Assembly: GCA_031272005.1 (NCBI GenBank)
Contig: JAISUQ010000001.1
Span: forward strand, 1-26,312
Length of the DNA: 26,312 nucleotides
Reading direction: 5' to 3'
Source: Coriobacteriales bacterium
GTDB taxonomy: Bacteria; Actinomycetota; Coriobacteriia; Coriobacteriales; UBA8131
Shown: piece by piece, positions 1 to 7,364 of the stretch
How the letters are laid out: the number at the start of each line of letters is the position of its first letter
Position numbering within the stretch: the stretch's first letter is position 1
Program-made: the position numbers and the translations under genes
The notes under the pieces: model-generated
The model's input: the letters and a program-made list of their open reading frames with translations, nothing else
Databases searched by the model: none
Told to the model about the DNA's origin: nothing

Positions 1-133
<133 letters not shown>

Positions 134-134
<1 letters not shown>

Positions 135-532
135 TGGCTGCCAAGAAACAGGTGCGCACCCGCATCAAGCGCTCCGAGCGCAAGAACATCGCCGTGGGTC
201 AGGCGCACATCAAGTCGACCTTCAACAACACCATCATCTCCCTGACCGATCCCCAGGGCAACGTCATCACCTGGCAGAGCGCCGGCACCGTGGGCTTCAA
301 GGGCTCGCGCAAATCCACGCCCTTCGCCGCCCAGATGGCTGCCGAAGCGGCTGCCAGGATCGCTCAGGAGCACGGCTTGCGCAAGGTGACGGTCTTCGTC
401 AAGGGGCCGGGTTCCGGCCGCGAGACGGCTATCCGCTCCCTGCAGGCCGCCGGGCTGGAGATCGCCTCCATCCAGGATTGCACGCCCATCCCACACAACG
501 GTGTGCGTCAGCGTAAGCGCCGCCGCGTGTAA
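134..532 (+). CDS. rpsK: 30S ribosomal protein S11
   Basis: A 132-residue protein of normal S11 length. It has the basic N-terminus, the STFNNTIISLTD segment near residues 30-41, the FVKGPGSGRE block around residues 90-98 and the basic C-terminal HNGVRQRKRRRV. S11 forms part of the platform of the 30S subunit near the E-site mRNA. The ATG at 134 overlaps the rpsM stop by one base. No low-complexity insertion is present, unlike many proteins further along. It belongs to the alpha operon and is followed 17 nt later by rpsD. Confidence 0.98.
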
Positions 533-549
533 CGAAAGGAAAACCCAAT

Positions 550-1176
550 ATGGCTAGATACACGGGCGCAGATTGCCGTCTGTGCCGCCGCGAAGGCAAC
601 AAGCTCTTCTTAAAGGGAGACCGCTGCTATTCGGATAAATGCGCCTTTGAGCGCCGCGACTATGCCCCGGGCGACGCCGGCAAGAAGCGCGCCAAGGAAA
701 GCGAGTACCGCATCCAGCTGCGCGAGAAGCAGAAGACCAAGCGCATCTACGGCCTGCTGGAGAAGCAGTTCAGAGGCTACTACAACCTGGCGAACCGCCA
801 GCAGGGCGTGACCGGTGAGAACCTGCTGCGCATCCTGGAGTCACGACTGGACAACGTGGTCTATCGCCTGGGCTTTGCCAAGTCCCGCGATGAGGCCCGC
901 CAGCAGGTGCGCCATGGGCATATCACCGTCAACGGCCGCCGGGTGAACATCCCCTCGTTTCGGGTCAAGGCCGGGGACCTGGTGGCTGTGGCCAGCAAGG
1001 CCAAAGACCTGCTGGTCATCAAGTCCTCGCTGATCACCAATGCCCGCACCGAGGTGCCGCAATGGCTGGAAGTTGATATCGAAAAGCTACAGGGCTCCGT
1101 GTTGGCTCTGCCCAACCGCGAGCAGATCGACCTGGATATCCGCGAGCAGCTCATCGTCGAGCTCTACAGCAAGTAA
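550..1176 (+). CDS. rpsD: 30S ribosomal protein S4 (zinc-knuckle form)
   Basis: A 208-residue S4. The N-terminus carries four cysteines at residues 9, 12, 26 and 31 (C-X2-C-X13-C-X4-C), the zinc-binding C+ form. The S4 RNA-binding domain follows (RLDNVVYRLGFAKSRDEARQ and VRHGHITVNGRRVNIPS, around residues 98-135). The C-terminus EQLIVELYSK is typical of Gram-positive S4. S4 nucleates 30S assembly by binding the 5' domain of 16S rRNA and in many bacteria autoregulates the alpha operon. The start is preceded by AAAGGA about ten bases upstream. Its placement inside the alpha operon, rather than at a separate locus as in Bacillus subtilis, is shared by actinobacteria and clostridia. Confidence 0.98.
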   Translation: MARYTGADCRLCRREGNKLFLKGDRCYSDKCAFERRDYAPGDAGKKRAKESEYRIQLREKQKTKRIYGLLEKQFRGYYNLANRQQGVTGENLLRILESRLDNVVYRLGFAKSRDEARQQVRHGHITVNGRRVNIPSFRVKAGDLVAVASKAKDLLVIKSSLITNARTEVPQWLEVDIEKLQGSVLALPNREQIDLDIREQLIVELYSK

Positions 1177-1185
1177 GGGGTTTAA

Positions 1186-2124
1186 ATGACAGAGTTCATG
1201 AGACCACAGGTCAAGGTCGAGCAGGTCAACGACACGCTGGCGCGCTTCATCGTCGAGCCGCTGGAGCGTGGCTATGGCCAGACGCTCGGCAACAGCATGC
1301 GCCGCGTGCTGCTCTCATCGCTGGACGGGGCAGCGGCGACAGCAATCTCCATCGACGGCGTGCAGCATGAGTTCTCCGCCATCGACGGCGTCATCGAAGA
1401 CGTCACCGACATCGTCCTAAACGTCAAGGGCCTGGTCTTCTCCTCCATGGAGACCGGCAACGAGGCTACGGCCACCATCTCTGCCGTGGGGCCGGCGCAG
1501 GTCACGGGTGCTGACTTAAACGTACCGGCAGAATTCAATCTGGTCAACCCAGACCACCTGATTGCCAGCCTGGCGGAGGGCGGTAAGCTGGAGATGAGCG
1601 TGCGCATCGGCGTCGGTCGCGGCTATATCTCGGCCGAGCGCAACAAGCGCCACGACGACCCGATCGGCATCATCCATGTCGACTCGCTGTTCTCGCCGGT
1701 GCTGCGCTGCACCATGGACGTCACCGACACCCGTGTGGGCCAGCGCACCGACTACGACAAGCTGGTGCTGGAAGTGGAGACCAACGGCTCCATCAGCCCC
1801 AATGACGCCGTGGTGCGGGCCGCCTACATCATCAACCAACACATGGACGCCTTCATGCTGCTCGGCGAGCCGGTTGATCCGGAGAAGGTCGGTATCTTCA
1901 CCGAGGACAGCTCGGTGAAGAATACGGAGCTGGACAAACAGGTTGAGGACCTCGATCTGTCGGTGCGCTCCTACAACTGTCTGAAGCGCGCCGGCATCCA
2001 TTCGGTGCGCCAGCTGGTGGACTTCTCCGAGAACGACCTGCTGAACATCCGCAACTTTGGCGCCAAGTCGATTGAGGAAGTCAAGGACAAGCTGCATTCG
2101 ATGGACCTCGATCTGAAGCCCTAG
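1186..2124 (+). CDS. rpoA: DNA-directed RNA polymerase subunit alpha
   Basis: A 312-residue alpha subunit of normal length. The N-terminal dimerisation domain includes EPLERGYGQTLGNSMRRVLL (about residues 26-45). The C-terminal domain starts near residue 255, with DLSVRSYNCLKRAGI and IRNFGAKSIEEVKDKL, the helix-hairpin-helix surface that contacts UP elements and activators. IRNFGAKS resembles actinobacterial and Chloroflexi alpha more than the usual Firmicutes form, which supports the taxonomic guess. The start follows AAGGGG nine bases after the rpsD stop. rplQ follows after 11 nt, with the TAG stop built into its Shine-Dalgarno (TAGGAG, 2122-2127). No insertion is seen. Confidence 0.98.
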   Translation: MTEFMRPQVKVEQVNDTLARFIVEPLERGYGQTLGNSMRRVLLSSLDGAAATAISIDGVQHEFSAIDGVIEDVTDIVLNVKGLVFSSMETGNEATATISAVGPAQVTGADLNVPAEFNLVNPDHLIASLAEGGKLEMSVRIGVGRGYISAERNKRHDDPIGIIHVDSLFSPVLRCTMDVTDTRVGQRTDYDKLVLEVETNGSISPNDAVVRAAYIINQHMDAFMLLGEPVDPEKVGIFTEDSSVKNTELDKQVEDLDLSVRSYNCLKRAGIHSVRQLVDFSENDLLNIRNFGAKSIEEVKDKLHSMDLDLKP

Positions 2125-2135
2125 GAGTATAGAAA

Positions 2136-2936
2136 ATGAGACACTACAAGAAAGGCCGCAAGCTGGGCACCGATGCCAGCCATACCAAGGCCATCAAGAA
2201 GAATCTGGTCGCCAATCTCTTCCTCTACGACCGGGTAAAGACCACCCTGGAGCGGGCCAAGGAGATTCGCGGTGACGTGGACCGCATCATCACCTGGGCC
2301 AAGCGCGGTGATGTGCACTCCCGCCGTCTGGCGATTGCCTATCTGGGCGACAAGGACCTGGTGCATGAGATCTTCGCCAAGGTCGAGCAGGGCCTGTTCG
2401 CCGGTCGTCCGGGCGGCTACTCGCGCATCCTGCGCCTGGGTAAGCGCCGCGGCGATGCGGCGGTGATCGTCATCATGGAGCTGGTGCAGGAGCCAGTGGT
2501 CAAAAAGGCCGGTGCTGCTGAGGATAAGCCGGCTGCCAGGTCCGCTGCTGCCAGCAAGCCCGCCAGGGATGCGGCGGAAGCCGAGAAGGATGACGCTGCG
2601 GAAAGTGACGCGGTGGAGAGCGACGCTGTGGAGAGTGACGCGGCGGAGAGTGACGCGGTGGCTGAGGAGGCCGGGGAGGCCGCTGAGTCTGCCGGGGAGC
2701 CGGAAGCTGCTGAGGCTGTTGCTGAGGCTGAGGCCGAAGCCGCCGAAGTCGCTGAAGCTGAGGCTGAGCCAGAGGCCCAGTCCGAGCCAGCGCCGGAAGC
2801 CGCTGAGGCTGCTGCGGAGGCGGCCGAAGCCGAGCCTGTAGCTGAGGCCGAAGCCGCCGAAGCCGCCGAAGCCGAGGCTGTAGCTGAGGCTGAGGCCGAG
2901 GCCGAAGCCGAGGCCGATGCTGCTGACGAGCAGTGA
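2136..2936 (+). CDS. rplQ: 50S ribosomal protein L17 with long acidic Ala/Glu tail
   Basis: Residues 1 to about 118 are a normal L17, from MRHYKKGRKLGTDASH to VIVIMELVQ. About 147 further residues made almost only of Ala, Glu, Asp, Val and Pro follow, so the protein is more than twice the usual size (266 residues). The tail opens with a Lys/Ala linker, then has four ESDAV/ESDAA pentapeptides and a long AEAEA-type stretch. L17 sits near the peptide exit tunnel of the 50S subunit. A strongly acidic, probably disordered tail there could interact with the basic ribosome surface or exported chains; that is inference. The stop codon overlaps the GTG start of pgi by four bases. Short tails on L17 are known in actinobacteria, but this one is long and repetitive. 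Confidence 0.96.
   Translation: MRHYKKGRKLGTDASHTKAIKKNLVANLFLYDRVKTTLERAKEIRGDVDRIITWAKRGDVHSRRLAIAYLGDKDLVHEIFAKVEQGLFAGRPGGYSRILRLGKRRGDAAVIVIMELVQEPVVKKAGAAEDKPAARSAAASKPARDAAEAEKDDAAESDAVESDAVESDAAESDAVAEEAGEAAESAGEPEAAEAVAEAEAEAAEVAEAEAEPEAQSEPAPEAAEAAAEAAEAEPVAEAEAAEAAEAEAVAEAEAEAEAEADAADEQ
2601..2660 (+). repeat. 15-bp tandem repeat in the rplQ tail
   Basis: Four imperfect 15-bp units of the type GAGAGTGACGCGGTG encode four pentapeptides (three ESDAV, one ESDAA). Less regular GCTGAGGCCGAA-like repeats continue downstream to about 2930. The period is a multiple of three, so changes in copy number would keep the reading frame. Confidence 0.85.
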
Positions 2937-4738
2937 CAACCGCATTTACCAAAGCTGTTAACGCGTGCCTTGAGTCCCTGTTGGAACTCAAGGCACCGTC
3001 ACGTCTGGGCCAGCGTGATGCCACGCTGTTCAACGCCAGCCCCGAGACCATCGAGTATGCCTCGCGTTATCTGGGTTGGGTCGGCCTGGCCGCCAATCCG
3101 GTGCTGCCCATCGCAGTCATCAACGAGCAGGCTCAGGCCATCCTGGCCGAAGGCCTCGACGCCGTAGTGCTGATCGGCCAGGGCGGCTCGTCGCAGGCCT
3201 CAATGACATTGACCAAGCTGCAGGAGGTCTGCGGTCAGGGTAACGGCGTGGCCTTTCGGACCATGGACTCGCTTTCGCCGGTCTTCGTCAATCATATCTT
3301 AGGTTCATCCGACCCTGCTCGTACATTGTATATCGTCTCCAGCAAATCCGGCTCCACGTTGGAGCCGTTGAGCTTGGAGCGGGTGGCCTGGCACTACGTC
3401 AGCGCCCACCTTGGCCCCTCGGCTGCTGCCCGTCGCTTCGTGGCCATCACCGACCCCGGCAGCCAGCTGGAGCAGTTGGCGCACAGCAAGGGTTATCGCG
3501 AGGTCTTCAACAGCCCGGCAGACGTCGGCGGGCGCTTCTCCGCCCTGACGGTCTTTGCGCTGTTTCCGGCGGCTCTGGTGGGCATCGACATCGCGCAGGC
3601 CGTGCAGGCGGCGGCACTCACCGAAAAGGCCTGCACCAGCGATGAGCCAGCCAATCCGGCGCTGAAGCTGGCGGCCTTTCTGGTTGCCGGCCAGCGTTGT
3701 GGGCGGGATAAGTTCTCGCTGATTCTGCCACCCTCCGGCCAGGTCTTCGGTCTGTGGGTAGAGCAGCTGGTCGCGGAGTCGCTGGGCAAGCACGGCGTCG
3801 GCATCCTGCCCAATGTGGAAGTGGACGCCAGCATCCTCAGCACAGCCCGCACCGACCGCAGCGTCATCGTCTATGAGGTGGGGGAGACCGACGGCTTCAG
3901 CGAGTCGATTGGCAATATCAGCCCCGAGATACCCCTGTTGCGTTACACCATCGACGGACCGCTGGAGGCCTTCTCCAGCTTTGTGCTCTGGGAGTATGCT
4001 ATCGCCTTTGCCGGTATCCTGCTGGGCGTCAACCCATTTGATCAGCCCGATGTGGAGCTGACCAAGCAGCTGGTGCGCGAGCTGTTGGCCGGCCAATCCG
4101 GCGCTGTTGCTGACGGACAGCAGAGCGGCCGGTCTGCTGCGCCCGCCGAGCCAGGCGCAGTGGCTGAGGCTGGCTGCGGCACTGCGGCTGCCAGCCTGAA
4201 GCACCCCAACTTGCTGACCATGGAGTTTGCTGCCGGCACAGTGCGAGCGGTGCACGTCGCCCCAGCCCTGCTGAGTGATGAGCTCGCCGACATCGCCAAC
4301 ATCGACCAGGCTCTGCGGGCTTTGCTGGGCTCACTGGCCGACGGCGACTACTTCTCCCTCAATGCCTTTCTGCCCTTCCGGGGCTATGGCCGCCGCGAGG
4401 CGCTGGAGCGGATGCGCAACCGCGTGGCCAGCCGCCTGGGCGCCGCTGCCTGCCTGGAGATTGGGCCGCGCTACCTGCATTCCACCGGGCAACTGCACAA
4501 AGGCGGCCCCAACAACGGCGTCTTTCTGATTATCTCCGCCATGGAGGAAAACGACATCGCCATCCCGGAGGAGCACTATACTCTGGGCACTCTGGCGGCC
4601 ACACTGGCCCACAGCGACTTTCTGGCCCTGGCTGCCCGCGGCCGGCGCGCTGTGCACATCCAGCTGGCCGACAACGACTCCGAAACCCTCTCCCATTTCG
4701 CCGACCGCCTCTGCTCCGCCGTCTCCGCCGTACACTAG
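2933..4738 (+). CDS. pgi: Glucose-6-phosphate isomerase, form found in transaldolase-Pgi fusions
   Basis: A 601-residue protein. The first SIS domain shows GQGGSSQASMT (about residues 81-91) and the sugar-phosphate-binding SSKSGSTLE (about 135-143). The second has GRDKFSLILPP, GLWVEQLVAESLGK and TGQLHKGGPNNGVFL. These resemble the Pgi half of bifunctional transaldolase/Pgi proteins in actinobacteria and Chloroflexi, but no transaldolase part is present. The expected reaction is interconversion of glucose 6-phosphate and fructose 6-phosphate. The likely start is the GTG at 2933, overlapping the rplQ stop by four bases (GTGA), which implies translational coupling to the ribosomal operon. Residues about 386-420 are an Ala/Gly/Gln-rich insertion between conserved blocks. 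Exact substrate preference cannot be read from the sequence. Confidence 0.88.
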   Translation: MTTAFTKAVNACLESLLELKAPSRLGQRDATLFNASPETIEYASRYLGWVGLAANPVLPIAVINEQAQAILAEGLDAVVLIGQGGSSQASMTLTKLQEVCGQGNGVAFRTMDSLSPVFVNHILGSSDPARTLYIVSSKSGSTLEPLSLERVAWHYVSAHLGPSAAARRFVAITDPGSQLEQLAHSKGYREVFNSPADVGGRFSALTVFALFPAALVGIDIAQAVQAAALTEKACTSDEPANPALKLAAFLVAGQRCGRDKFSLILPPSGQVFGLWVEQLVAESLGKHGVGILPNVEVDASILSTARTDRSVIVYEVGETDGFSESIGNISPEIPLLRYTIDGPLEAFSSFVLWEYAIAFAGILLGVNPFDQPDVELTKQLVRELLAGQSGAVADGQQSGRSAAPAEPGAVAEAGCGTAAASLKHPNLLTMEFAAGTVRAVHVAPALLSDELADIANIDQALRALLGSLADGDYFSLNAFLPFRGYGRREALERMRNRVASRLGAAACLEIGPRYLHSTGQLHKGGPNNGVFLIISAMEENDIAIPEEHYTLGTLAATLAHSDFLALAARGRRAVHIQLADNDSETLSHFADRLCSAVSAVH

Positions 4739-5022
4739 AAACGCTGAGCAAGCCCCAGCAATGGTAGCCCCCGTAGGGGCGCGATTCATCGCGCCCTTTC
4801 GAGCAGAGCAGTTTTGCAGGTCGGGAGGGCGCAATGAATTGCCTTGCCCAGGGGCTCAAACGCTGCATTCGCAGCTTCGATCCATAGGTTTGCGCAAGCG
4901 CTTCACCCCTTCTCCCTGCAAACGTGCCACTGGCACGTTTGCTTAACGGTCGAAGCCATTCGCAGTCCACTGGACTGCGAATCCCTACGGCCAACGGAGG
5001 CTTGGAACTAGCTCAGCGTTTC
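4738..5022. mobile_element. MITE-like hairpin-rich intergenic element, copy A
   Basis: About 285 bp bounded by the inverted repeat GAAACGCTGAGC (4738-4749) and GCTCAGCGTTTC (5011-5022), starting on the last base of the pgi stop codon. It contains several perfect hairpins: GGGCGCGA/TCGCGCCC (4777-4796, TTCA loop), GCTGC/GCAGC (4862-4875), a 12-bp stem at 4918-4942 and a 12-bp stem at 4958-4982. The last stem, with the following CCCTACGG, is shared with copy B near 20953-20985, and both copies end in TCAGCGTTTCCC. No protein is encoded, so it fits a non-autonomous element or a dispersed intergenic repeat. No convincing target-site duplication was found. Confidence 0.72.
4958..4990. repeat. Palindromic core shared by the two intergenic elements
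   Basis: ATTCGCAGTCCA and its exact reverse complement are separated by a single C, then CCCTACGG follows. The same core, with G as the central base and longer 22-bp arms, occurs at 20943-20987. The central base differs between copies while the arms match, as expected for a structured or transposable repeat. Confidence 0.85.
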
Positions 5023-5102
5023 CCTGGCAGGGCGTGAATCTGCGACATCCCTCAGCTGCTCGGCTGCTCCCGGCTGCCCGCTTCGACCGCGAAATGTGTA
5101 GT

Positions 5103-5134
5103 TTGTGTGAAATTACCCATGTTACCTGCATAAT
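5103..5134 (+). promoter_or_regulatory. Candidate promoter of the two-component operon
   Basis: CATAAT at 5129-5134 resembles a -10 box in a locally AT-rich stretch after the hairpin element. The only -35-like match, TTGTGT at 5103-5108, sits 20 bases away, which is longer than ideal. GTTAC occurs twice near the -10 box. The Shine-Dalgarno GAAGGGA (5158-5164) and the GTG start follow. The placement makes sense but the motif match is weak. Confidence 0.28.
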
Positions 5135-5171
5135 TTGTTACGATTACGCATACCGGTGAAGGGAGTGCCCT

Positions 5172-5990
5172 GTGTATCAGGCGCCTACCGGGGGGAGAAT
5201 TTTGATCGTTGACGACGATAAGTGGGTCAACGAAGTCAACCGCAAGGCCCTGGAGGCGGCGGGCTACACGGTTGAGGTTGCGACCTCGGTTGCCGAGGCG
5301 CGGCGGGACGTTGACGGTTTTCTCCCCGATTTGATAATCCTGGACATCCTGTTGCCTGATGGCTCCGGCTTGGAGCTCTGCCGGGAGTTGCGCGGCCATC
5401 CCAATATCCGCACCTTGGTGCTCAGCGCCCTGAATACCTCGGAGGACGTCATCAACGGGCTCATGCTCGGCGCCGATGACTACCTGACCAAGCCCTACAG
5501 CACCGGCGAGTTGCTGGCGCGGGTCAAGGTGCATCTGCGCCGGCTGAACGAGGCTCGCAGCGGTGCGCGGCTCAGCCGTCTGGGCAACCTGGTGTTGAAT
5601 CACGTGGAGCAGAGCGCCTGCAGCGGTGGCCGGGACCTGGATCTGGAACCGCGGGAGTTCGTCATCCTGGCGGCACTGGCAGCCCAGCCGGGGCAGCCGC
5701 TCAGCGCGCAGCAGCTCTACGACCTGGTCTGGGGCGCTGACTCCGATGCCGACATCCGGACGATTCAGATATTCATAGCCTCGTTGGAGATCAAGCTGGG
5801 CTTGGACAGTGGAGCCGGTGTTGGACTTCTCGGCAACAGCGAGAGCGGCTACCGGTTGGCTGCAACCGAGGCAGCGGCTGGAACAATAGCCGGAGCCGAG
5901 GTTGGCCTGGATGCAGGAGTCGGGGCCGGAGTCGGAGTCGGAGCCGGAGTCGGAGTCGGAGCCGGAGTCGGAGTCGGAGCCGGGCAGTGA
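5172..5990 (+). CDS. OmpR-family response regulator with Gly/Val repeat tail
   Basis: Receiver domain at residues 9-120: acidic residues Asp14-Asp16, phospho-acceptor Asp58 in LIILDILLPDGSG, and Lys107 in DDYLTKPY. A winged-helix DNA-binding domain follows (about 150-228; LEPREFVILAALAA, then TIQIFIASLEIKLGL and SGYRLA). Residues about 229-272 are a tail ending in GVGVGA repeats, encoded by three perfect 18-bp DNA units. OmpR regulators normally end where this tail begins. The GTG start at 5172 is supported by GAAGGGA seven bases upstream. The stop overlaps the GTG of the kinase gene (GTGA), so the two are a coupled pair. Target genes are unknown. Confidence 0.92.
   Translation: MYQAPTGGRILIVDDDKWVNEVNRKALEAAGYTVEVATSVAEARRDVDGFLPDLIILDILLPDGSGLELCRELRGHPNIRTLVLSALNTSEDVINGLMLGADDYLTKPYSTGELLARVKVHLRRLNEARSGARLSRLGNLVLNHVEQSACSGGRDLDLEPREFVILAALAAQPGQPLSAQQLYDLVWGADSDADIRTIQIFIASLEIKLGLDSGAGVGLLGNSESGYRLAATEAAAGTIAGAEVGLDAGVGAGVGVGAGVGVGAGVGVGAGQ
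5928..5981 (+). repeat. Three perfect 18-bp tandem repeats at the regulator 3' end
   Basis: Unit GGAGTCGGAGTCGGAGCC occurs at 5928-5945, 5946-5963 and 5964-5981 without mismatch, preceded by a shorter related piece at 5916-5927. It encodes the Gly-Val-Gly-Val-Gly-Ala tail of the response regulator. Perfect identity points to recent expansion or ongoing homogenisation. Confidence 0.95.
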
Positions 5991-6784
5991 GCACTGCTCA
6001 CGAGAAAATCCTGACTACCCAGCTGAAGGCTTTGCAGGATTACGCCGATGTTCAACAGGAACACCTGACGCAGATTGAACGCCTGCTGCACGAGATGCGC
6101 AATAGCTATCTTGCTATCAGTCAGATGGCCGCCCAGGGCGAGTTGGATCGCCTGCAGCAGTATGTCAGCGAGCGACTGGGCGAGAACGTCCAGGGCAGCG
6201 AGAGCTACACTGCCAACGCCCTGCTCAACGCCCTGCTCTATCGGGAGTTCAAGCGTGCCCGCGCCAACGGTATCCTGGTGCTTCATGAGCTGACCGATAT
6301 CCCTGAGCAACTGCCCTTTGCCACCGAGGACATCACCGCCATCGTCATGAACCTGCTGGATAACGCCATCAACGCCTGCCTGAACATCGCCGCCCCGGAG
6401 AAGCGCTGGCTGCACCTGGTGGTGGATTACGACCCCGCACCGGCAACTGCATCTGCACCTGCACCTGCACCTGCACCTGCTCCTGCTCCTGCGCTTGCAC
6501 CTGCACCTGCTCCGAAATCAGAGTCGATGCGTGAGCTGCCATCAGAGACAGTTGCCGAGCTTGTACCAGGGTCGGCAATGCTGCCCGCCGCCGCCAGTCT
6601 GAGAATCCAGGTCGCAAACTCCCGCGACGTAGCCGCCGAGCAGTCCAAGCCTCGCCAGCGCGGTCACGGCTACGGTACCGGCATCGTCCAGCAGACGGTC
6701 GCCCGCTACGCCGGCAGCTACCAAGTCACCCAAACCAGCGAAAACTACCAGGTCAACATCCAACTCATCTCCACAACCCCGTGA
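5987..6784 (+). CDS. Soluble sensor histidine kinase, GHKL/AgrC-like type
   Basis: 265 residues with no membrane segment. A coiled helix at 1-50 carries LLHEMRN, with His35 the likely phosphorylation site (HExRN box as in Spo0B/AgrC-type kinases). The ATPase part shows an N box, EDITAIVMNLLDNAINACL (about residues 114-132), and a C-terminal G box, GHGYGTGIVQQTV. Between the two boxes lies an inserted Ala/Pro-rich stretch (about 148-175), built on 11 hexanucleotide units, and a further poorly conserved linker to about 200. It lies four bases overlapping behind an OmpR-type regulator, its likely partner. With no sensor domain visible, it probably reads a cytoplasmic signal or needs a separate receptor. 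The start is GTG at 5987. Confidence 0.82.
   Translation: MSTAHEKILTTQLKALQDYADVQQEHLTQIERLLHEMRNSYLAISQMAAQGELDRLQQYVSERLGENVQGSESYTANALLNALLYREFKRARANGILVLHELTDIPEQLPFATEDITAIVMNLLDNAINACLNIAAPEKRWLHLVVDYDPAPATASAPAPAPAPAPAPALAPAPAPKSESMRELPSETVAELVPGSAMLPAAASLRIQVANSRDVAAEQSKPRQRGHGYGTGIVQQTVARYAGSYQVTQTSENYQVNIQLISTTP
6449..6514 (+). repeat. Hexanucleotide GCACCT array in the kinase gene
   Basis: Eleven consecutive six-base units, mostly GCACCT with GCTCCT, GCATCT, GCGCTT and GCTCCG variants, encode alternating Ala-Pro with a few substitutions. The array sits inside the ATP-binding domain between the N and G boxes. Confidence 0.93.
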
Positions 6785-7055
6785 TTTGAAGAATTATGCA
6801 AAGCTCCGGTGTTTTCTGTGAGCATACCCTTTATTGCTTCCCCAGGTTGCCTGTTTACCAGAATATGTGATGCAAAATTGTATAATATTAAACAAAAACT
6901 CCTGAAATAGTATGATAAAGATTTAATTTAGTACAATAATGATGTGATTGATGCGTAATCACGGTAATTCTGGGTCGGTTGGGCGGTTGCGGCGCGCGGG
7001 GCGGGTGCAAGGGTTACAATACTGTCTGACAAATTCTCAATCGCGAGGGAGTTGG
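6785..7055 (+). promoter_or_regulatory. AT-rich intergenic region with promoter-like TATAAT upstream of gatC
   Basis: This 271-bp gap is visibly more AT-rich than its surroundings between about 6790 and 6950, then turns GC-rich. A perfect TATAAT lies at 6881-6886; the nearest -35-like hexamer, TTTACC/TTACCA (6854-6860), is about 20 bases upstream, so spacing is poor. A second, weaker TACAAT is at 7015-7020. An ATG at 6948 is in frame with gatC but would add 36 residues unlike GatC. No RNA gene was recognised. Confidence 0.45.
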
Positions 7056-7364
7056 ATGTATCTGACGGAGAAAGATGTTCGTGGCATCGCCACCTATGCT
7101 CGCATCGGGCTGACCGATGACGAGGTAGCGGCGATGACTGTGGACTTGAACAACATCATCGAGAGCCTCAAGCCGATTACCGAGTACCAGTTGGAGGGCG
7201 TGGAGCCGACCTTCCACCCGATTGCCGGCCTGTCCAACGTGATGCGTGAGGACAGTGTGCAGCCTGGCCTGAGCCACGACATCGCCCTGGCCAACGCGCC
7301 GGATCAGCAGGATGGCCAGTTCCGCATCCCGTCCATCCTGGGCGATGGCGGAGGTGACCGCTGA
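7056..7364 (+). CDS. gatC: Asp-tRNA(Asn)/Glu-tRNA(Gln) amidotransferase subunit C
   Basis: 102 residues from the ATG at 7056, preceded by GAGGGA. Typical GatC features are the N-terminal LTEKDVRGIATYARIGLTDDE helix region (conserved pattern rather than exact match), LNNIIESLKPITEYQLEGVEPT and the C-terminal FRIPSILG. GatC is the small chaperone-like subunit that wraps around GatA in the GatCAB complex, which amidates mis-acylated Glu-tRNA(Gln) and/or Asp-tRNA(Asn). An upstream in-frame ATG at 6948 exists but adds a basic leader unlike GatC. The stop overlaps the gatA ATG by one base (TGATG), and GGAGGTG at 7351-7357 lies just before it. Confidence 0.94.
   Translation: MYLTEKDVRGIATYARIGLTDDEVAAMTVDLNNIIESLKPITEYQLEGVEPTFHPIAGLSNVMREDSVQPGLSHDIALANAPDQQDGQFRIPSILGDGGGDR

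Noticed and set aside
2500..3051. Arg- and Leu-rich open frames overlapping the rplQ tail
   Set aside because: They are other-frame readings of the Ala/Glu codon repeats and have no start context or conserved sequence.
6948..7055. Upstream in-frame ATG extending gatC by 36 residues
   Set aside because: The added sequence does not resemble GatC, while the ATG at 7056 has GAGGGA in place and gives the normal length.
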